Shown one piece after another: positions 1 to 12,989 of a stretch of 64,000 bases of DNA. The DNA is taken from assembly GCA_026018925.1 (NCBI GenBank), contig JAKSZU010000012.1:30307814-30371813 (forward strand), read 5' to 3'. The stretch is from Tupaia tana (Eukaryota > Chordata > Mammalia > Scandentia > Tupaiidae). The position numbers and the translations under genes are program-made. How positions within the stretch are numbered: the stretch's first letter is position 1; each line of letters opens with the position of its first letter. Under the pieces are notes generated by a model. The model ran no database searches and was not told the DNA's origin. It was given only the letters and a program-made list of their open reading frames with translations.

Positions 1-660
1 CTCATATATTATTCTCATCTTGGGGGCTATTTTCTCAGTCTTCATGGTGGATTTTTCTAGTCCAGCAATTCTGTCTTCCACATCTGAGTTCGATTTTCTG
101 TATGATCTAGTCTCCTTTTAATATTTTCGAGAGAGGTTTTGACTTCCTGTATTATAGCCTTCATCTCTAACAGGTCTACTTGATTTTTTTTTTTTTTTTT
201 AATGGTGTGTATTTCCTTATTCAGATCTCGCAAGAACTTCTTCACCTCCTGGAACTTGTTGGCTCTTTTCTCCTGCCTCTTCTGAAGTTCACTGTCTCTC
301 TTCTCTTGCATCTCTGTTAGCTTTGTCACTATGAATATTCTAAACTCTTTAACAGACATTTCTGTGAGTTCCACTGTACTATCTGTGGATGAAGAGGAAT
401 TATTCTTTTCCCTTGGGGAAGAGGTATTTTCTTGATTTCTCATATTTCTTATGCCTCTGCGGTGATTTCTAGTCACCTGATGGGTTATTTGTTTCTTACT
501 GATTTCTAAAAGTTCAATCTGAGTGTTCAGAGGAATGCAGGAGGAGATGTCTGCAAACTCTGCTGTTCTGCTTTTCTCCAGGGGGCTCTACCAGGGTGAA
601 TTCTCCACAGAAAATCTTCATTTTTCTTATTCCCTGAAAGCACTAGGGAGTGCTTTAACT
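1..660 (-). mobile_element. L1 5' region with ORF1 remnant
   Basis: On the minus strand, 476-57 encodes an open 139-residue frame resembling the N-terminal half of L1 (or HAL1) ORF1p. It has a basic start, a serine-rich stretch, the ELTEMSVKEFRIFIVTKLTEMQ motif region, and then a long heptad-like coiled coil. A lysine run comes from a poly-T tract at about 182-200. The RNA-binding C-terminal half would lie beyond the left edge. Bases 477-660 are probably the L1 5' UTR. No open frame extends past the run, so it is inactive. Confidence 0.65.
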
Positions 661-1422
661 CTCATGGAGAACTCCTACTTCATTTTTTAAAGCAGATGGC
701 AGTTTCATGGGAATTTGCTTGATAATGATCTATTTAGAGTACATTTTTATTCCTTGCATTTTTATCTATTTCTATTATTTTTCAAAATTAAAGCATTTCA
801 TTTTAAAATATAAGACTATGAAATCATTAGACCTTAGATTGGAATATATCAATTTACTCATATACATTTATACTAATATGATAAATTGAAGGAACTCTAT
901 TTGCTACCTGTGCTATTTTCCCACTATTTTTAGTCCTCTGGTGTGTATGCATGTACACATGTATGTATACATAATCGAGAGAAGAGGAGAGCTCAGAAGA
1001 TAATATTGATAGAATAGTAAGAAATCACAAAATCGCACAAATCATTTTTTAAATTGCCTTATTATGATACTAAAGAAATTTAAGGATGTAGTACTATAAA
1101 TCTCTAAAAAACAGGCAGCAGATTAATATCTAACATTCACAAAAATTTTACTTCTCTGTATCATGGATTAAATCACTAAAATGCTCTGTTAAATAGTGAA
1201 CACAAATATTAGTTTCTGTAAGTATTCATCATTCTATCCACTTTTCTGGACAATCTGTAAAGTAATACATAATTTAAAATTTCTGTTTAATTGTTCTTTC
1301 CCATCTTGCTTAACAGAGCCATCATCTGAGGAATCAGAGGAATTAGTCAAATTACATATGACTTTTTATTTTTCTCTTTAAAATTTCACCCAATGTACAG
1401 TACAGATAAAATAATATTTTCA

Positions 1423-1597
1423 GGGACTGGCATGTGGCATGGTGGTTAAGGGCACTGGACTCCTACATGTTCAACCATGGTTCAAGGCCTGGACCTGGCA
1501 GCCTGCTTTCTCACTTTCTCTCTCACTCTTGCTCTGTCCATCCCTGGTCTAAATAAATAGATAATAAGTTAAATAAATAAAGTTAAATAAAATAATT
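1423..1597 (+). mobile_element. SINE-B
   Basis: tRNA-like head (TGGTTAAGGGCACTGGACTC, B box GGTTCAAGGCC), then a pyrimidine tract and an AAATAAATAG-rich tail. A SINE-A inserted into this tail. Confidence 0.8.
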
Positions 1598-1874
1598 CTT
1601 TTTTTTTTAAAGAGGTTTTTGCTATAGGGCACGTGCGCTCGCCAGACAGACAGAGAGAGACAGAGAGACAGAAAACGAGAAATCACCCCCCAGGGGGGAT
1701 GGCCACACCACAATCCCTTCTCCTCCATTCTCCTCTCGGGATCTTGGGCATGCACGCACACGCACCTGGCGTGTTTTAAGCCACCAGGTCTGGGACGCGA
1801 ACTGCGGTCGACTACGTGGGAGTCCAGCGACATAGCCATTACGCTAACTGCTGGTCCCAATAAAATAATTCTTT
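1587..1874 (-). mobile_element. SINE-A with target-site duplication
   Basis: Near-full-length SINE-A body at 1603-1858. It is flanked by AATAAAATAATTCTTT at 1587-1602 and 1859-1874. Inserted antisense into the A-rich tail of the preceding SINE-B, making a tail-to-tail inverted pair. Confidence 0.9.
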
Positions 1875-2013
1875 AAAAAATATTTTCAGATTTTAAAAAC
1901 TGGGGTTTCTTTTAATAATGTATGTTTATTTATTGATTAAACAGCTACACATTGGACAGGGTACAACAATGCTTGTCTCCACCCTTTCCTATCATGTAGG
2001 CCATTTTAATTTT

Positions 2014-2200
2014 TTTAAAATAAATTTTAATTCACATATAATAATTGTACATACTTACGGAGTACAGTGTGAATTTTTTCAATATATGCATACAATGTAT
2101 AATGATCAAATAAGGACAAAAAACATATCCATCATCTGCAACATTTCTCATTACTTTGGGTTGTAAATATTTATATTTCTGTACTTTTTAATCAAAGACG
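2014..2200 (-). mobile_element. L1 3'-UTR fragment
   Basis: It carries the diagnostic run TGCATACAATGTATAATGAT, then a TATCCATCATCTGCAACATTT-like segment known from mammalian L1M/L1P 3' UTRs. By the G-rich-strand convention the element is on the minus strand. Confidence 0.5.
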
Positions 2201-2539
2201 TATCAGAGACTGCTAGCTTTACTAATATCTACTTTCTTTACTTCTTCAAGGCATATATCAATACTTTTCACTGTTACTAATTTAAAATTGCTTTAAGTGT
2301 CCTGACTATAAAATCACAGCTAAGGTAACTATTGTGAAAGATGGTGGAGGGAGCTCCAAATTGGCCAAGAAAATCTGGGGTGTGGGACTCTGCATGTTCA
2401 AGAAAAGCTTCTTAAGAGCTCAGGCTGCTCATCTGAGTAGTAAAAGGACATAAAGGGTATCTCCAATCTGCACACTGTTAAAGATTTCTTCAACTCCAAC
2501 TCATAGAGATACAACCAAAGGGATACAGCTGTGAGAATT

Positions 2540-2839
2540 AAATAAGCCTATAATAATAGGACCAGCAGATGGCATAATGGTTACATCACTGGACCCCCAC
2601 GTAGTTGACCACAGTTTGAGTGCCAGACCCAGCGGTTTAAACTCATGCCAGGTGCACATGGGCGCAAGCCCAAAATCCCAAGAGGAGAATGGAGGAGAAG
2701 GGATTGCAGTGTGGCCATCCCCCCTGGGGAGTGATTTCTTGCTTTCTGTCTCTCTGTCTTGCTCTATCTCTCCAGTGAGCACACGCACGCTATAGCAAAA
2801 ATCTCTCTTAAAAAATAAAATAAAATAAAATAAGCCTAT
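2540..2839 (+). mobile_element. SINE-A with target-site duplication
   Basis: Body at about 2558-2827 with the A-type head and CTATAGCAAAAATCTCTC end. AAATAAGCCTAT flanks it at 2540-2551 and 2828-2839. Confidence 0.88.
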
Positions 2840-4187
2840 GAAATTTCTGGTACAGTGAATGGCACACAGTAGATACTGAATAATAATCTTTGTATTCTCA
2901 AATGGAACTGTAAAATTCTATGGCTATTGCCTCACATATTACTGTTGATTCACCAATTAAAAAAAGAAAAACTTTACAAACAGTATTTTCAAAATCACTA
3001 GCTTAGATAAAAGGTATTTCAGAGACAACTTCCCCAAAACAGAATGGTTTAGTTAATGATGTACGAGTCAGCTATTACTAAGTTAACGTTAGGTAACAAA
3101 CAACTCGGAAGGCAAATGGATTGCAATAATAAATTCCAATTTCTTGCTCAGGAATTTGCAGGGTGGCTGGTCAAGTTGACCTGAAGCACATCGCAAGCCA
3201 AATTCAGGTCTCCTTCACATATCTTTCATCCTGAGACCCACTGTGAAGAAAAAGTAATTACTTGGGTAATCTCTTCTTATAGTAAATGGCAAAAGTACAA
3301 GAGAGTTGGAAGAAACTTGCCATACTTCCCAAAAACCTCTCTTCAGAAATGGCTGGCTGTTCACTTCCATTTCTATTCTGTTCAGTACAACAGAGATGTA
3401 TACTTTTCTTCAAGGGATAGGGTGGGGAATGAGTATTTGCTGAGCGATAAATCAATTTACCATAAACTCTAAGAGAAACTCCCAGAACAACTTCACTTTT
3501 GTTCAAGAGTGACTAAGCAAATATACCCAAGGTGTTGATCAGGTAACACTGCTATCAAATTCTCATGTGACAAAGAGCTAAGAGGAACAGTAAATACGTG
3601 AATGACAGAATGAAGACGCAAAAGATTCTCAACATACTGACATAACGGGCTAAATAAGCCTAATACAGTGGATACTCAACGGGTGAAATCCCTGCTATGG
3701 GTTCGGCCCACGGTAGGTAAGATCTGATTAAATGGCAAGATATGTAAAAGACTTAGTGGTCTGGGGTTTAAGCTCAATAAAAGCCACTGATACGATACAG
3801 TCACTAAAAGGATACTGCAACTGAGCCTATTTTAACAATAACAACATAATTGTTAACGTAGCTGAGAACCTAGTACATACGAAGTACACAGTAAAGCATT
3901 AAAGAAAAAAAAGTCTGAACCAATCACATCCACAGAAATACTAAACTGAGTAAACTCCAGATTTTTAGGACTGAGAAGACTGGGAATGGGATATAGACCA
4001 GTATTAAGATAAGGACAAGCATAAACATTGTCTTCAAATTTCTAAAGACTATCATGTACCCAAGAAGGCCACATAAATAGGAAGATTTTTGCTCAATGTA
4101 AATGGAACTTTCTAAGAAGACACTGAATATTTTAAGAGACAGTAAAATATCATCACTGAATGAATTCAGGTAGAGGCTGCAAGGTTA

Positions 4188-4403
4188 TATTAGCAGTCGG
4201 TAAACTTTTCTATAATGAGCCACAGACAAAATATTTTTGGCTTTGCAGGCCATGAGGTCTCCATGGCAACTACCACTCTGCCACTGTGACAAGAAAGCAG
4301 CCATAGACAACATGTCAACAAATGTGTGTGACTGCAGTCCAATAAAATTTTACTTACAAAAACAGGCATGAGGCCAGATGGCCATAATTTGCCAACCTTC
4401 TTC
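4188..4403 (+). mobile_element. hAT-Charlie-type non-autonomous DNA transposon
   Basis: Starts CAGTCGGTAAACTTTTCT, contains ATTTTTGGCTTTGCAGGCCA and TTACAAAAACAGGC, and ends TTTGCCAACC. This is the pattern of old eutherian Charlie-derived elements with CAGGGGTCGGCAAAC-like termini. The exact subfamily is not assigned. Confidence 0.7.
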
Positions 4404-4507
4404 TCTATACTAAAAAGAGAGAATGAACGCAAAGAGGGTTGGGCCAGATGCCCATATAAACTTCACACCATTTCCACTTCCAAAGCTCCATGAAAACATA
4501 AAACATG

Positions 4508-4770
4508 AGCCAGCAGGTGGCATGGAGGTTAAGGCAGCTGGATCCCACATAGCCAACTTCATAGTTTGAGTCCCAGATTTGGAGGTCTGGAAATCACATT
4601 AGGCACATGTATGTGCATGCCCAAAATCCCAAGAGGAGAATGGAGAAGGGACTGCAGTGTGGCCATCCCCACAGGGGGTGATTTCTCACTTTCTCTCTCT
4701 TGTCTCTCTCTGGCAAGTGCATGCACTCTACAGCAAACTAAATATTTAAATAATAATAATAATAATATAT
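4508..4770 (+). mobile_element. SINE-C
   Basis: Head GCCAGCAGGTGGCATGGAGG, CTGGATCCCACATAGCC, middle CCAAAATCCCAAGAGGAGAA and an A/T-rich (AAT)n tail. Older than the SINE-A copies. Confidence 0.8.
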
Positions 4771-5382
4771 CATTAAAGTAATTCAATGATTTACAGAAAG
4801 AGGTGAAAAAGGAACCTATTTAGAGCTATATGAGTATGATGAATATGTACATTATAAATCACAAAGAAAACTGTCAGAAACATATGGAATGGGCCACCCT
4901 AATTAAAACAGATTAATAAATATAAACAGATGAGGGGTTGCTGCTGAACATATAAGACTTTCATGGGAGGACAATGGAGTGGTTATAAAACAGACATGGG
5001 CACCCAGGTATCATCATGATTTTTCAGTATCAGGAGAACGAGTAAAGCAGTATTAATTAAGACTACTGTTCTTAAATGAGACCTTACATATCCATCTGGG
5101 GAAATAATGGGAACATCTGTAGACTACCTACTTACGGTCCCTTTATACTTGCTGAATTTTATGCCTCCATACACAGATACAGGAAAAATTTCTTCTATCA
5201 AATCTCAAAGCAAAAGAAAGCTACAACTAAGTTTTACCAAAGACCCAGAATTTCTACTTTAGGAAAAGTAACAAAAGGTTCACAAGATTCTTTTCCCTTG
5301 TTACAATGACCCATTAGTCCCTAAGTCAGAAAAGAAAAGTTAGGTCCACAAAAGGTAAGTACGGACATTGAGAGTAAACTCA

Positions 5383-5545
5383 GAAATTTTTTTTTTTTTT
5401 TTTTTGTTTTTGCTATTGGCTCACCAGACAGACAGAGAGAGACAGAGAGACTGAAAGCGAGAAATAAGTACGCCGCAATCCCTTCTCCTCCATTCTCCTC
5501 TCGGGATCTTGGGCACGAGACGCGCCCGGGGTGAGTTCTAAGCCA
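5383..5545 (-). mobile_element. SINE-A, 5'-truncated with internal deletion
   Basis: Poly-T start, GCTATTGGCTCACCAGACAG, then CGAGAAATAAGTACGCCGCA: the CCCCCTGGGGGG hairpin segment is missing. It stops before the tRNA-like head. Confidence 0.8.
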
Positions 5546-6359
5546 TTCAGAAACGTTTTTATAAGCAATTTGAAATTTTTATAACATTGGTTAGTCAGCT
5601 GTAATGCAACTGTAAATCAATCTGAGAAGAGGTAAGCATTTATTTTCATAATCTGTCATCTCGCAATCATTTAAATTTAACCAAGTCTATGATTTATCAT
5701 TTAATAGTTTTCATTAAACAGAGGTAAATAGGTATTTTAACTCTAATTTACAGATAGCAAAAAGCTTAACTACCTTTCTTTGGGGAAAAAAAAAAAGATA
5801 CAACTTATCTGAATGAGGCAGCAGTTGTAAATGAAACAATAACAGAGGAAGGGATTTCAAAGAAATGAAAGCCAAGGAGTTCATATAATTTTATGTGAAG
5901 GTATGATTGACAGCGAAGTGCTGAAACCAATGTGTTATTTGCAGACATATACTGGCTAGGAAACACTAAAGTCATCAAAACCTAAGAAGCATTTATATGA
6001 AAGGGTAAAGAGGTTCAAAACAAAACAAAAAAGATTGATTTGAAACAAGGAATATTTCATTACAAAGCCAACAGAGGCAGCTGCTCATTATTTCATATAT
6101 AAATACTAGTGTTTCCAAGGCTTTATACGTAGTCCTTCAGGATGATAAAATTAAAAGAAATACATACACGCACATTTCTGAGTCTATATACTGAGTGTTA
6201 AAACACAGGAACAGTTCACATACACATTAATTCTTGTGCATAGCACTGCCGTCAATTCAACCCAGATAAGTTAATATTAAGAAGCAAATTTATGAGACAT
6301 TAAAAATTTTAAACACTCACACAGTGTTTGTTTAGAGTATGTTATAAGCATTTTCTTTT

Positions 6360-6658
6360 TAATTTAACAGAGGCATGTGCACTTGTAGGGGTAGGGGAGG
6401 ACAGGGGGGAGGGAGAGAGACTGGGGTGAGGGGAGAGAGAGAACATGAGAAAGCAGCTCCCATAGGGAATGCCTATGCAGCAATCCCTCCTCCTCTCTCT
6501 CTCTCTCCCGTTGGGATTCTGGGCACATGCACGCATGCACACACACACACACACACAAACACCTAGTGTGTTTCTCAAGCTACTGGGTCTGGAACTTGAA
6601 CCACGCAACTGGCCATGTGGGATCCAGGTATGCTAACCACTAGGCCATGAGCTGGCTA
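6360..6658 (-). mobile_element. Old SINE-C-like copy
   Basis: Antisense order of SINE parts: GAGGCATGTGCACTTGTAG, a purine-rich tract, CAATCCCTCCTCC, a (CA)n expansion at 6537-6556, then TGCTAACCACTAGGCCATGA (antisense A box). Diverged. Confidence 0.7.
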
Positions 6659-6832
6659 TATTATCCTCTTAATAAATACAAATGAATAAAGACTTTATTT
6701 TGCAGGAACTGCTTCTTTCAGATTATATAAATCCTAGAATGCATGTCCTCCTTTATCACTCTAAAGTTTACTATACACATTATCAAATAAAACTATCCAT
6801 GCATACTATTTTTTTCATCCATCTTTTTGTTT

Positions 6833-7073
6833 TAGTTTGCCACAGGGTGCTTGCATTCGCCAGAGAAAAAGAGAAAGAGGGCGAGGTGGAAAACACCCTC
6901 CAACAGTGCACGTCATATTGCAATCCCTTCTCCGTCTCGCCCTCCTTTCAGAAGTTTGGGCACACATGCATATGCATCCAGTAAATTTTCAAGTCACTGG
7001 GGCTGAGATTTGAATCCCACCGTCAGCCAGGTGGGACCCAGCCACCTTAACCACCAGGCCCCAGATCTGGCCT
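6833..7073 (-). mobile_element. SINE-C
   Basis: Antisense copy: TGCCACAGGGTGCTTGCATT, CAATCCCTTCTCC, GGGACCCAGCCACCTTAACC, ending at GGCCCCAGATCTGGCC. Confidence 0.75.
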
Positions 7074-7999
7074 TCTGCCCATCTTTTTAAAAGCTACATG
7101 GATAACATACTTGCCAGTCGTTTTTAATTCTATCTTTCCCAAATCAAAAGAAAATGCTATCCCTTTTCACTACCTATATAAAAATATTGCTAAAAGAAGA
7201 TCATCTCATTTTTATTCATGATATTCTCACCATCTAACAGTGTCTGCCGCATGTCATGTGCTCAGTGTTAGATGAGCTACACTGTTAAACACTATTTAGA
7301 CAGGGTTTGATGGAGAAGCGCACGCATATATTTTTGGTTCCTGCAGTGGTTCAATATTTATTCTGAAAATTGTAAATACCCTGAAACAGCTATAAGCAAA
7401 CATAAGAAAAAGACCCTCATGTTTAAGACTGTGTCAGTCTTCCCACCATTCTCTTCTACTAACCATAGGTGAAAGGTTTGGTTTTATCTCTGACCAAGCC
7501 ATCATAAGTGGAGTAAGATGATGCCAATAACACTAGTCTTTTTTGGCAGCTACTGTATTTTCTCTTAACTAAAAATCATCTAGTGACTATTTGTTTTGAA
7601 TGGTCTATTTGAAGCTATTAATAGACAAGAATGGCCATTCTAGTCATGTGATTCTCTACACATAATTCTAAAGTCACTGGAACTTCCATGAGAAATTTCT
7701 GGTTACTTCCTAGTTCCAGCTATTCAACAATCCCAGAGGAATAGAATGGCATGGCTTGGTTCTAGATTCTAGTCTCTGGCTGAAAATAAGAAAAGCAGGC
7801 AAATACCAAAATTATATGGAACTCAGAACTTTGGAGAAAGTTTGCACATTTAAGTAGCAATCACTTCTTTATTTTCCCAGATTTTACCAAGGTAAATTAT
7901 GAAGTAAAGAAGAAAAACTATAAATACCAGCTGCTCTCACTGCCAGAAGCTGATCTCCGTAAATGTGTGCAGTGATAGAGAAAAGAGAACACAAGCTTT

Positions 8000-8262
8000 G
8001 GACCAGCAGATGGTGTAGCATGTATGCTGCCTGACTCCCACATGGCTGATGGCGGTTCGAGTCCCAAACCCAGTGGTGTGAAAATTATGCCAGGCACATG
8101 TGTGCGCATGTCCAAGATCCTGGGAAGAGAATGAAGGAGAAGGGATTGTGGTACGGCCATCCTGGGGGGGACATCTCTCACTTTTCCTCTCACTGTCTCT
8201 GCCTCTCTCTCTCCGGTGTGCACATACACCTTAAGGCGAAAACCTCTTTAAAAAAATAAATA
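8000..8262 (+). mobile_element. SINE-A-like copy
   Basis: Head GGACCAGCAGATGGTGTAGC, B box GGTTCGAGTCC, GCGAAAACCTCTTT end. Imperfect flanking AAGAGAACACA / AAAAGAACACA. Confidence 0.82.
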
Positions 8263-8561
8263 AAAGAACACATTTTTTAGTCAGGTACATCAAGGAGCAG
8301 ACTGGATGAAGGCCATCCTTTCAGAGCCTCAGTGTCTTCATTTTACACTTAGGAATTACAGTCCATACCATACAGCATTCATATAAGAATTTAAATAAAA
8401 TGATGGTGACTAACATATTTAGAGTACTCCCAAAACTCATGGCTATTACTACAATTTAGGACACAGAATATCCATCTTTTCAAACACATTTATATAAGTA
8501 GCCACACCCCGTGGCTCACACTGATATCTGAAAAGGAAAATTATACTTGGTTACTACATTA

Positions 8562-8970
8562 GATTCCCAGGACTGTTTTAACAAAGTATCACATTGGGTC
8601 CAGGCTTAAAACAACAAACTTATTCTTCCCAGTCCAAAAGCAGGATATTGGCAGGGCTGGCTTCTTTTTGGAGGCTCTGAGGGAGAATCTGTTCCACATC
8701 TCTCTACTAGCCTTTGGGGCTGCCAGCAATCCTTGGCATCCTTTGGTTTGTGGGTACATCACCCCTTTCTCCACCTCCATCTTCACAGGGTGTTCTGTGT
8801 CTCCCTTTTTCCAAATCTCCCTCTTATTATAAGGACACCAGTTATTAGAATAGGGCCTACTCTAATCCAGGATGACCTGTCTTAACTTAATTACTTCTGC
8901 AAGGACCCTATTTGCAAATCGGGTCACATATTCACAGGTTCTGGAGGACATGACCTTGGGGAAATTCTAG
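8562..8970 (-). mobile_element. MaLR-type solo LTR (MST/MLT1 family)
   Basis: Antisense LTR. It opens with an ATTAG...AACAAAGTATCAC block and carries CTTATTATAAGGACACCAGT and TAGGGCCTACTCTAATCC segments. It ends near GGTTCTGGAGGACATGACC. These are hallmarks of ancient ERVL-MaLR LTRs. No internal gene remains. Confidence 0.7.
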
Positions 8971-9769
8971 CCCAGTGTTGCTACAAAATCTCATTTTCAA
9001 GAATGAATGAAAATAAAGGCATCCCTTTATACTGAAGCTTTTTAAAAATGATTCTATGTTCTCTGATAGATGGTTTTCATTTATATATTTTTAAACTTAT
9101 AACTAACGAGACTATGGTGTTGAGTAAATCCAACAAGGTTCTACTTTCCACCTTTAGGAGAAAAAGTGGAATCTATCCAAGGGTGACAATTATTATTTAT
9201 CTGGCCTGAAGCCATAATGCCTTTACTTCTGTGACAGAGTACTATGAAAATTATAATGATTAAATAAATTACACTAAGGAAAAGGTGTCAGACATGACAG
9301 CATAGCTTTAGATAAGTGAAACTGAGGTAAAAGCGCCTATGGGGGGTAGTCAAGCCAACTCACACAAATACAAAGAAAACAGTTCAACCCTCTGTGTAAG
9401 AAATCAGTTAAGATGCATGAACATTCAAGCACAGCTGCACCTTTGGCACACCTCACTCCTACCCTCATTTGGACGGAGTATAAGAGAGGTGAATGCCATG
9501 CAGAGTACACAGGGTATTTTTAGGGAAGAAAGAAATTTCTACAACACAGAGGGGCTATAGTTGCACCTTCATTTATGCACTCACTTAAAATGTATTTGAA
9601 CATTACATAGCGTATATGTTTTTGGTTGAGTACATTTTTGGATGAAAGATCATTTTCATTGAGCTCACCCTCACAAAACGAGTAAGTGGCTTTAAAAGAC
9701 TCCAATAAACAAACATAGATTTGAGCTGGCTTCATGGAACATTGCTGTTCAAGAGAAGCTGGATCCTGG

Positions 9770-10012
9770 AACCAGTCAGTGGTGAGGTGGTTAAGGTGGC
9801 TGATCCCACATGGCCAACTGTGAGGTTCGAATCCTGGGCCCGGAGCCTTGAAAAACATGCCAGGCACATGTGTGTGCCCTAAAATCCTGAAAGGAGAGGG
9901 GATTACTGCATGGTCCTCTCTTCTGGGGGATGCTTTCTCACTTTCACTCTTTCTCTGTCTCTCTCCAGCAAGTGTCCATATCCTACAGAAACTTTCAAAA
10001 AAAAAAAAAAAA
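9770..10012 (+). mobile_element. SINE-C
   Basis: ACCAGTCAGTGGTGAGGTGG head, GGCTGATCCCACATGGCC, B box GGTTCGAATCC, poly-A end at about 9997-10012. Confidence 0.82.
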
Positions 10013-10035
10013 AGTGAGTGAGTGAGTGAGAGAGA

Positions 10036-10215
10036 GGCCAGATACCACATGGTGACTGCAGTTCAAATTCCTAGCCTGAATAGCTGAAAACATATCAGGC
10101 ACACACATGGGTGCCCAAGTTCCAATGGGGTAGAGAACTGGAAGAAGGGGATCATAGCATGACCAGACCCTGTGATAGGTACTCGTCATACAATATTCAC
10201 AACCACATCCATACA
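10036..10215 (+). mobile_element. SINE-E, 5'-truncated
   Basis: GGCCAGATACCACATGGTGA, GCAGTTCAAATTCC and CATGACCAGACCCTGTGA. It lies directly after the poly-A of a SINE-C and lacks the A-box part. Confidence 0.65.
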
Positions 10216-10499
10216 ATAAATGGAGTTTAGTTCATAAGGTTATTTTCCATAAAATTCTTAAATAACGTAGCTCCTGTCTGCTCCCAGTTTCATCTCACAC
10301 CACTCCTGGCATTACTTGACAACTCCTAGCACCAAACGGCATATATCCCACCTCCTGAACATACACACACACCATGCAGTCTCTCCACCTCCCCAACACC
10401 TAGGTTCATGCCAGTCATGTCGTAGGCACTTGATAAATGCTGAATGTTTAAAAAACTGAGATCGAACAAGTTATTAAGTGAATGGTGACTCTTTTTAAA

Positions 10500-10692
10500 A
10501 AGAATTACTTATTTATTTAATTCCATAAATTACTTATTTATTTAATAATGTTATTATTTTTTAATTTGACCAAACAGAGACAGAGAGAGAGAGAAAGAGG
10601 GGGAAAACGAGAAAGCAAGCTACCAGGTCTGGGACTGTGGTCAGCCACGCGGGACTCCGTCGCCTTGAACCACCACACCACCTTCCGGCCTC
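10500..10692 (-). mobile_element. SINE-B with target-site duplication
   Basis: TTATTTATTTAAT tail, AATTTGACCAAACAGAGACA, then the antisense head. GAATGGTGACTCTTT occurs at both ends (near 10480 and 10695). Confidence 0.85.
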
Positions 10693-10923
10693 ATGAATGG
10701 TGACTCTTTAAGACCTAAACATCCTGCAGTGAGTGCAGTTTTGCTGGGAGTGTAAGTAATATGGTCCAGAAACTAAGAATACCATTTTTCTCAGAATTAA
10801 AAACCTAGAACAATTAAAGCAGAGGTTGCAAACCAGCACCCTTCAGATAGGCAAAACCTTCACGTGTGCTTTATTTGCCCTAAGATACTATAAGCAGTGG
10901 GGAGCTTAGTTAATAAAAACTTT

Positions 10924-11186
10924 TTTTTTTTTTGAGAGGTTTTTGCTATCGGGTGTGTGCGCTCACCAGACAGACAGAGAGAGACAGAGAGACAGAAAGC
11001 GAGAAATCACCCCCTGGGGGGATGGCCACGCTGCAATCCCTTCTCCTCTGTACTCCTCTTGGGATCTTGGACACGCGCGCACACGTGCCCGGCGTGAGTT
11101 TTAAGCCACTGGGTCCAGGACGCGAACCACGGTCGACTACGTGGGAGTCCAGCGACATAGCCATTATGCTAACTGCTGGTTCCCAG
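10924..11186 (-). mobile_element. SINE-A
   Basis: Close to consensus antisense copy with B box complement and AACTGCTGGTTCCC end. AGTTAATAAAACTTT-like duplications lie at about 10908 and 11187. Confidence 0.9.
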
Positions 11187-11589
11187 TTAATAAAACTTTA
11201 AAGGAGAATATGCATTCCATAAATGCCTACCAAAGACGGGCTAACAAGTGCTTTACCTGAACACTTAGGGAAGACATGGTCCCTTCTATTCTGGAACTGC
11301 TCTAACTAGAGAACAACTTGTCATCCTGATCTTTCTACTTCTTGTTACTAGTTCTGTGCTGCAGAGCTATTTTTAAAAATTAGATTCCATTCATGTACAT
11401 ATATGAGGAATTTGTAACACAGATTATTGGAACTGCAATTTCTTCATCACATTTTTCCAAACAACATGATGTCCAGCCCCACTACCATCGTTGGCCATCT
11501 TCCTCCAGATGTGCTTTAGTCGACCAAAGTCTCTTAAAATGTCTCCAGGTCTAGAATATGCGAACGAAGAGGGTAGAGGGAGCAGAAGA

Positions 11590-11755
11590 CAGAAGATTCC
11601 GAGTAAGTCACTTTACTTGACTTTTTCTCCTCATCTGTAAAATGGAAATAACACTAATACCCCCAAAGGGTGATTGAGAAAACCTAAGTGAGTTAACGCA
11701 TGTAAAGTGGTTAACACAGTGCCTGATAAGTTCTTCACATACGTTATCCAACCTA
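11590..11755 (+). mobile_element. MIR
   Basis: CCTCATCTGTAAAATGGAAA, then TGAGTTAACGCATGTAAAG and GCACAGTGCCTGATAAG-like motifs, the conserved core and 3' region of MIR. Confidence 0.7.
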
Positions 11756-11935
11756 TACTACCCAGAAAGCGGAGTCTACAGTATACACTGAAACCTATGT
11801 GATGGTTTTTGATCAGTGGTTGGAGTAGGGGACTCAAACTCAGCTACTAGGACCAGACAAACAAACAAGCAAACAAAATCTAATGAAGACGTGTGCAGAC
11901 CAATGTACCCCTGTGTTTAAAAAAAAAGCAAGAAG

Positions 11936-12165
11936 GACCAGCAGGTGGCATGATGGTTAAGGTGCTGGACTCCCACTTGGTTGACTGGTTCACATCCTAG
12001 ACCCAGTGGCTTAAAAATCATGCCAAGAGGAGACTAGAAAAGGAACTCCATTGTGACCATCCCCCTTAAGGGGGTGGTTTCTCACTTTCCCTTTCACTGT
12101 CTCTCACTCTCTGTCTCTGTCTCAGGAGAGCACACATACCCTATGACAAAAAACTAAAATAAATA
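11936..12165 (+). mobile_element. SINE-A-like copy with internal deletion
   Basis: Head GGACCAGCAGGTGGCATGAT, CATGCCAAGAGGAGACTAG: the segment containing GCGTGTGCGTGCGTGCCCAAG is lost. AAATAAATAAATAAAG tail. Confidence 0.8.
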
Positions 12166-12566
12166 AATAAAGCAAAAGTCTAAAGAAAAAGAGGTACATT
12201 AATATACAAAAGGCTCAATACCACAGCTCTAGTTTGAATTCTGCACTTTACCCACCCAGTTTTATCCAGACCTGGCAACGAACCTCATTCATAGAAACAA
12301 GAGATCTGGGGAGGAAAAGAGTGGGGAGCAGCACAAACAAGCTTCCCCCCCTCTTTTAAGAAGTATGCCACAGAACAGCCATGAAAAGAAGGAACCACAA
12401 GCAAATCTACATGCCCAGGAGTACGTAATTTTACTTATATCCACCATTCTTTCTCTTAGAATAGTTCTTAAAACTTAAATAAAAGTTGGAACTATCACAA
12501 ATATTTTTAAAAATTGAACTACCTCAAACATTTTGAGACAAAGATTAGTTTCCTCTTCCAAATGTA

Positions 12567-12616
12567 TTTCTAATCACTGCTGCAATCAAAGGAAAAATCT
12601 TATTTTTATAAGATTT
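12567..12616. repeat. Left target-site duplication of the VNTR element
   Basis: Reads TTTCTAATCACTGCTGCAAT and onward to ATAAGATTT. Repeated at 14147-14195 with one fewer A in an A run. Confidence 0.9.
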
Positions 12617-12989
12617 TTTTTAATTTTTTTATTATCTATTTTTTATTACATTGAATTACATATAACTTTACAGTGTATTACATTGCTTTTTCAAAAGGGA
12701 ATGCCATGCATGTCAGTCAGTACAGAGACATTAATCTCCCCGCTTCAACATTCAATATCTTTCCTATGTTTCCCCCAATCATTATTATTATTATTCTAAT
12801 TATTTTTTATGATAAACATGATTTTTTTTTCCCAATTATCAGATCATAAAGTTCCCAACAATAGGAAACGTAGACTGCACTCAGGGCTGGACCAAGGGTG
12901 GGTCTCGTGCAGCCCCGCAAATGTAGGTGAATCTCCATGGAACACAGTTTCAGGAACGCGGCTCAGGAAAGCAGAGACGGCCATCAGCG

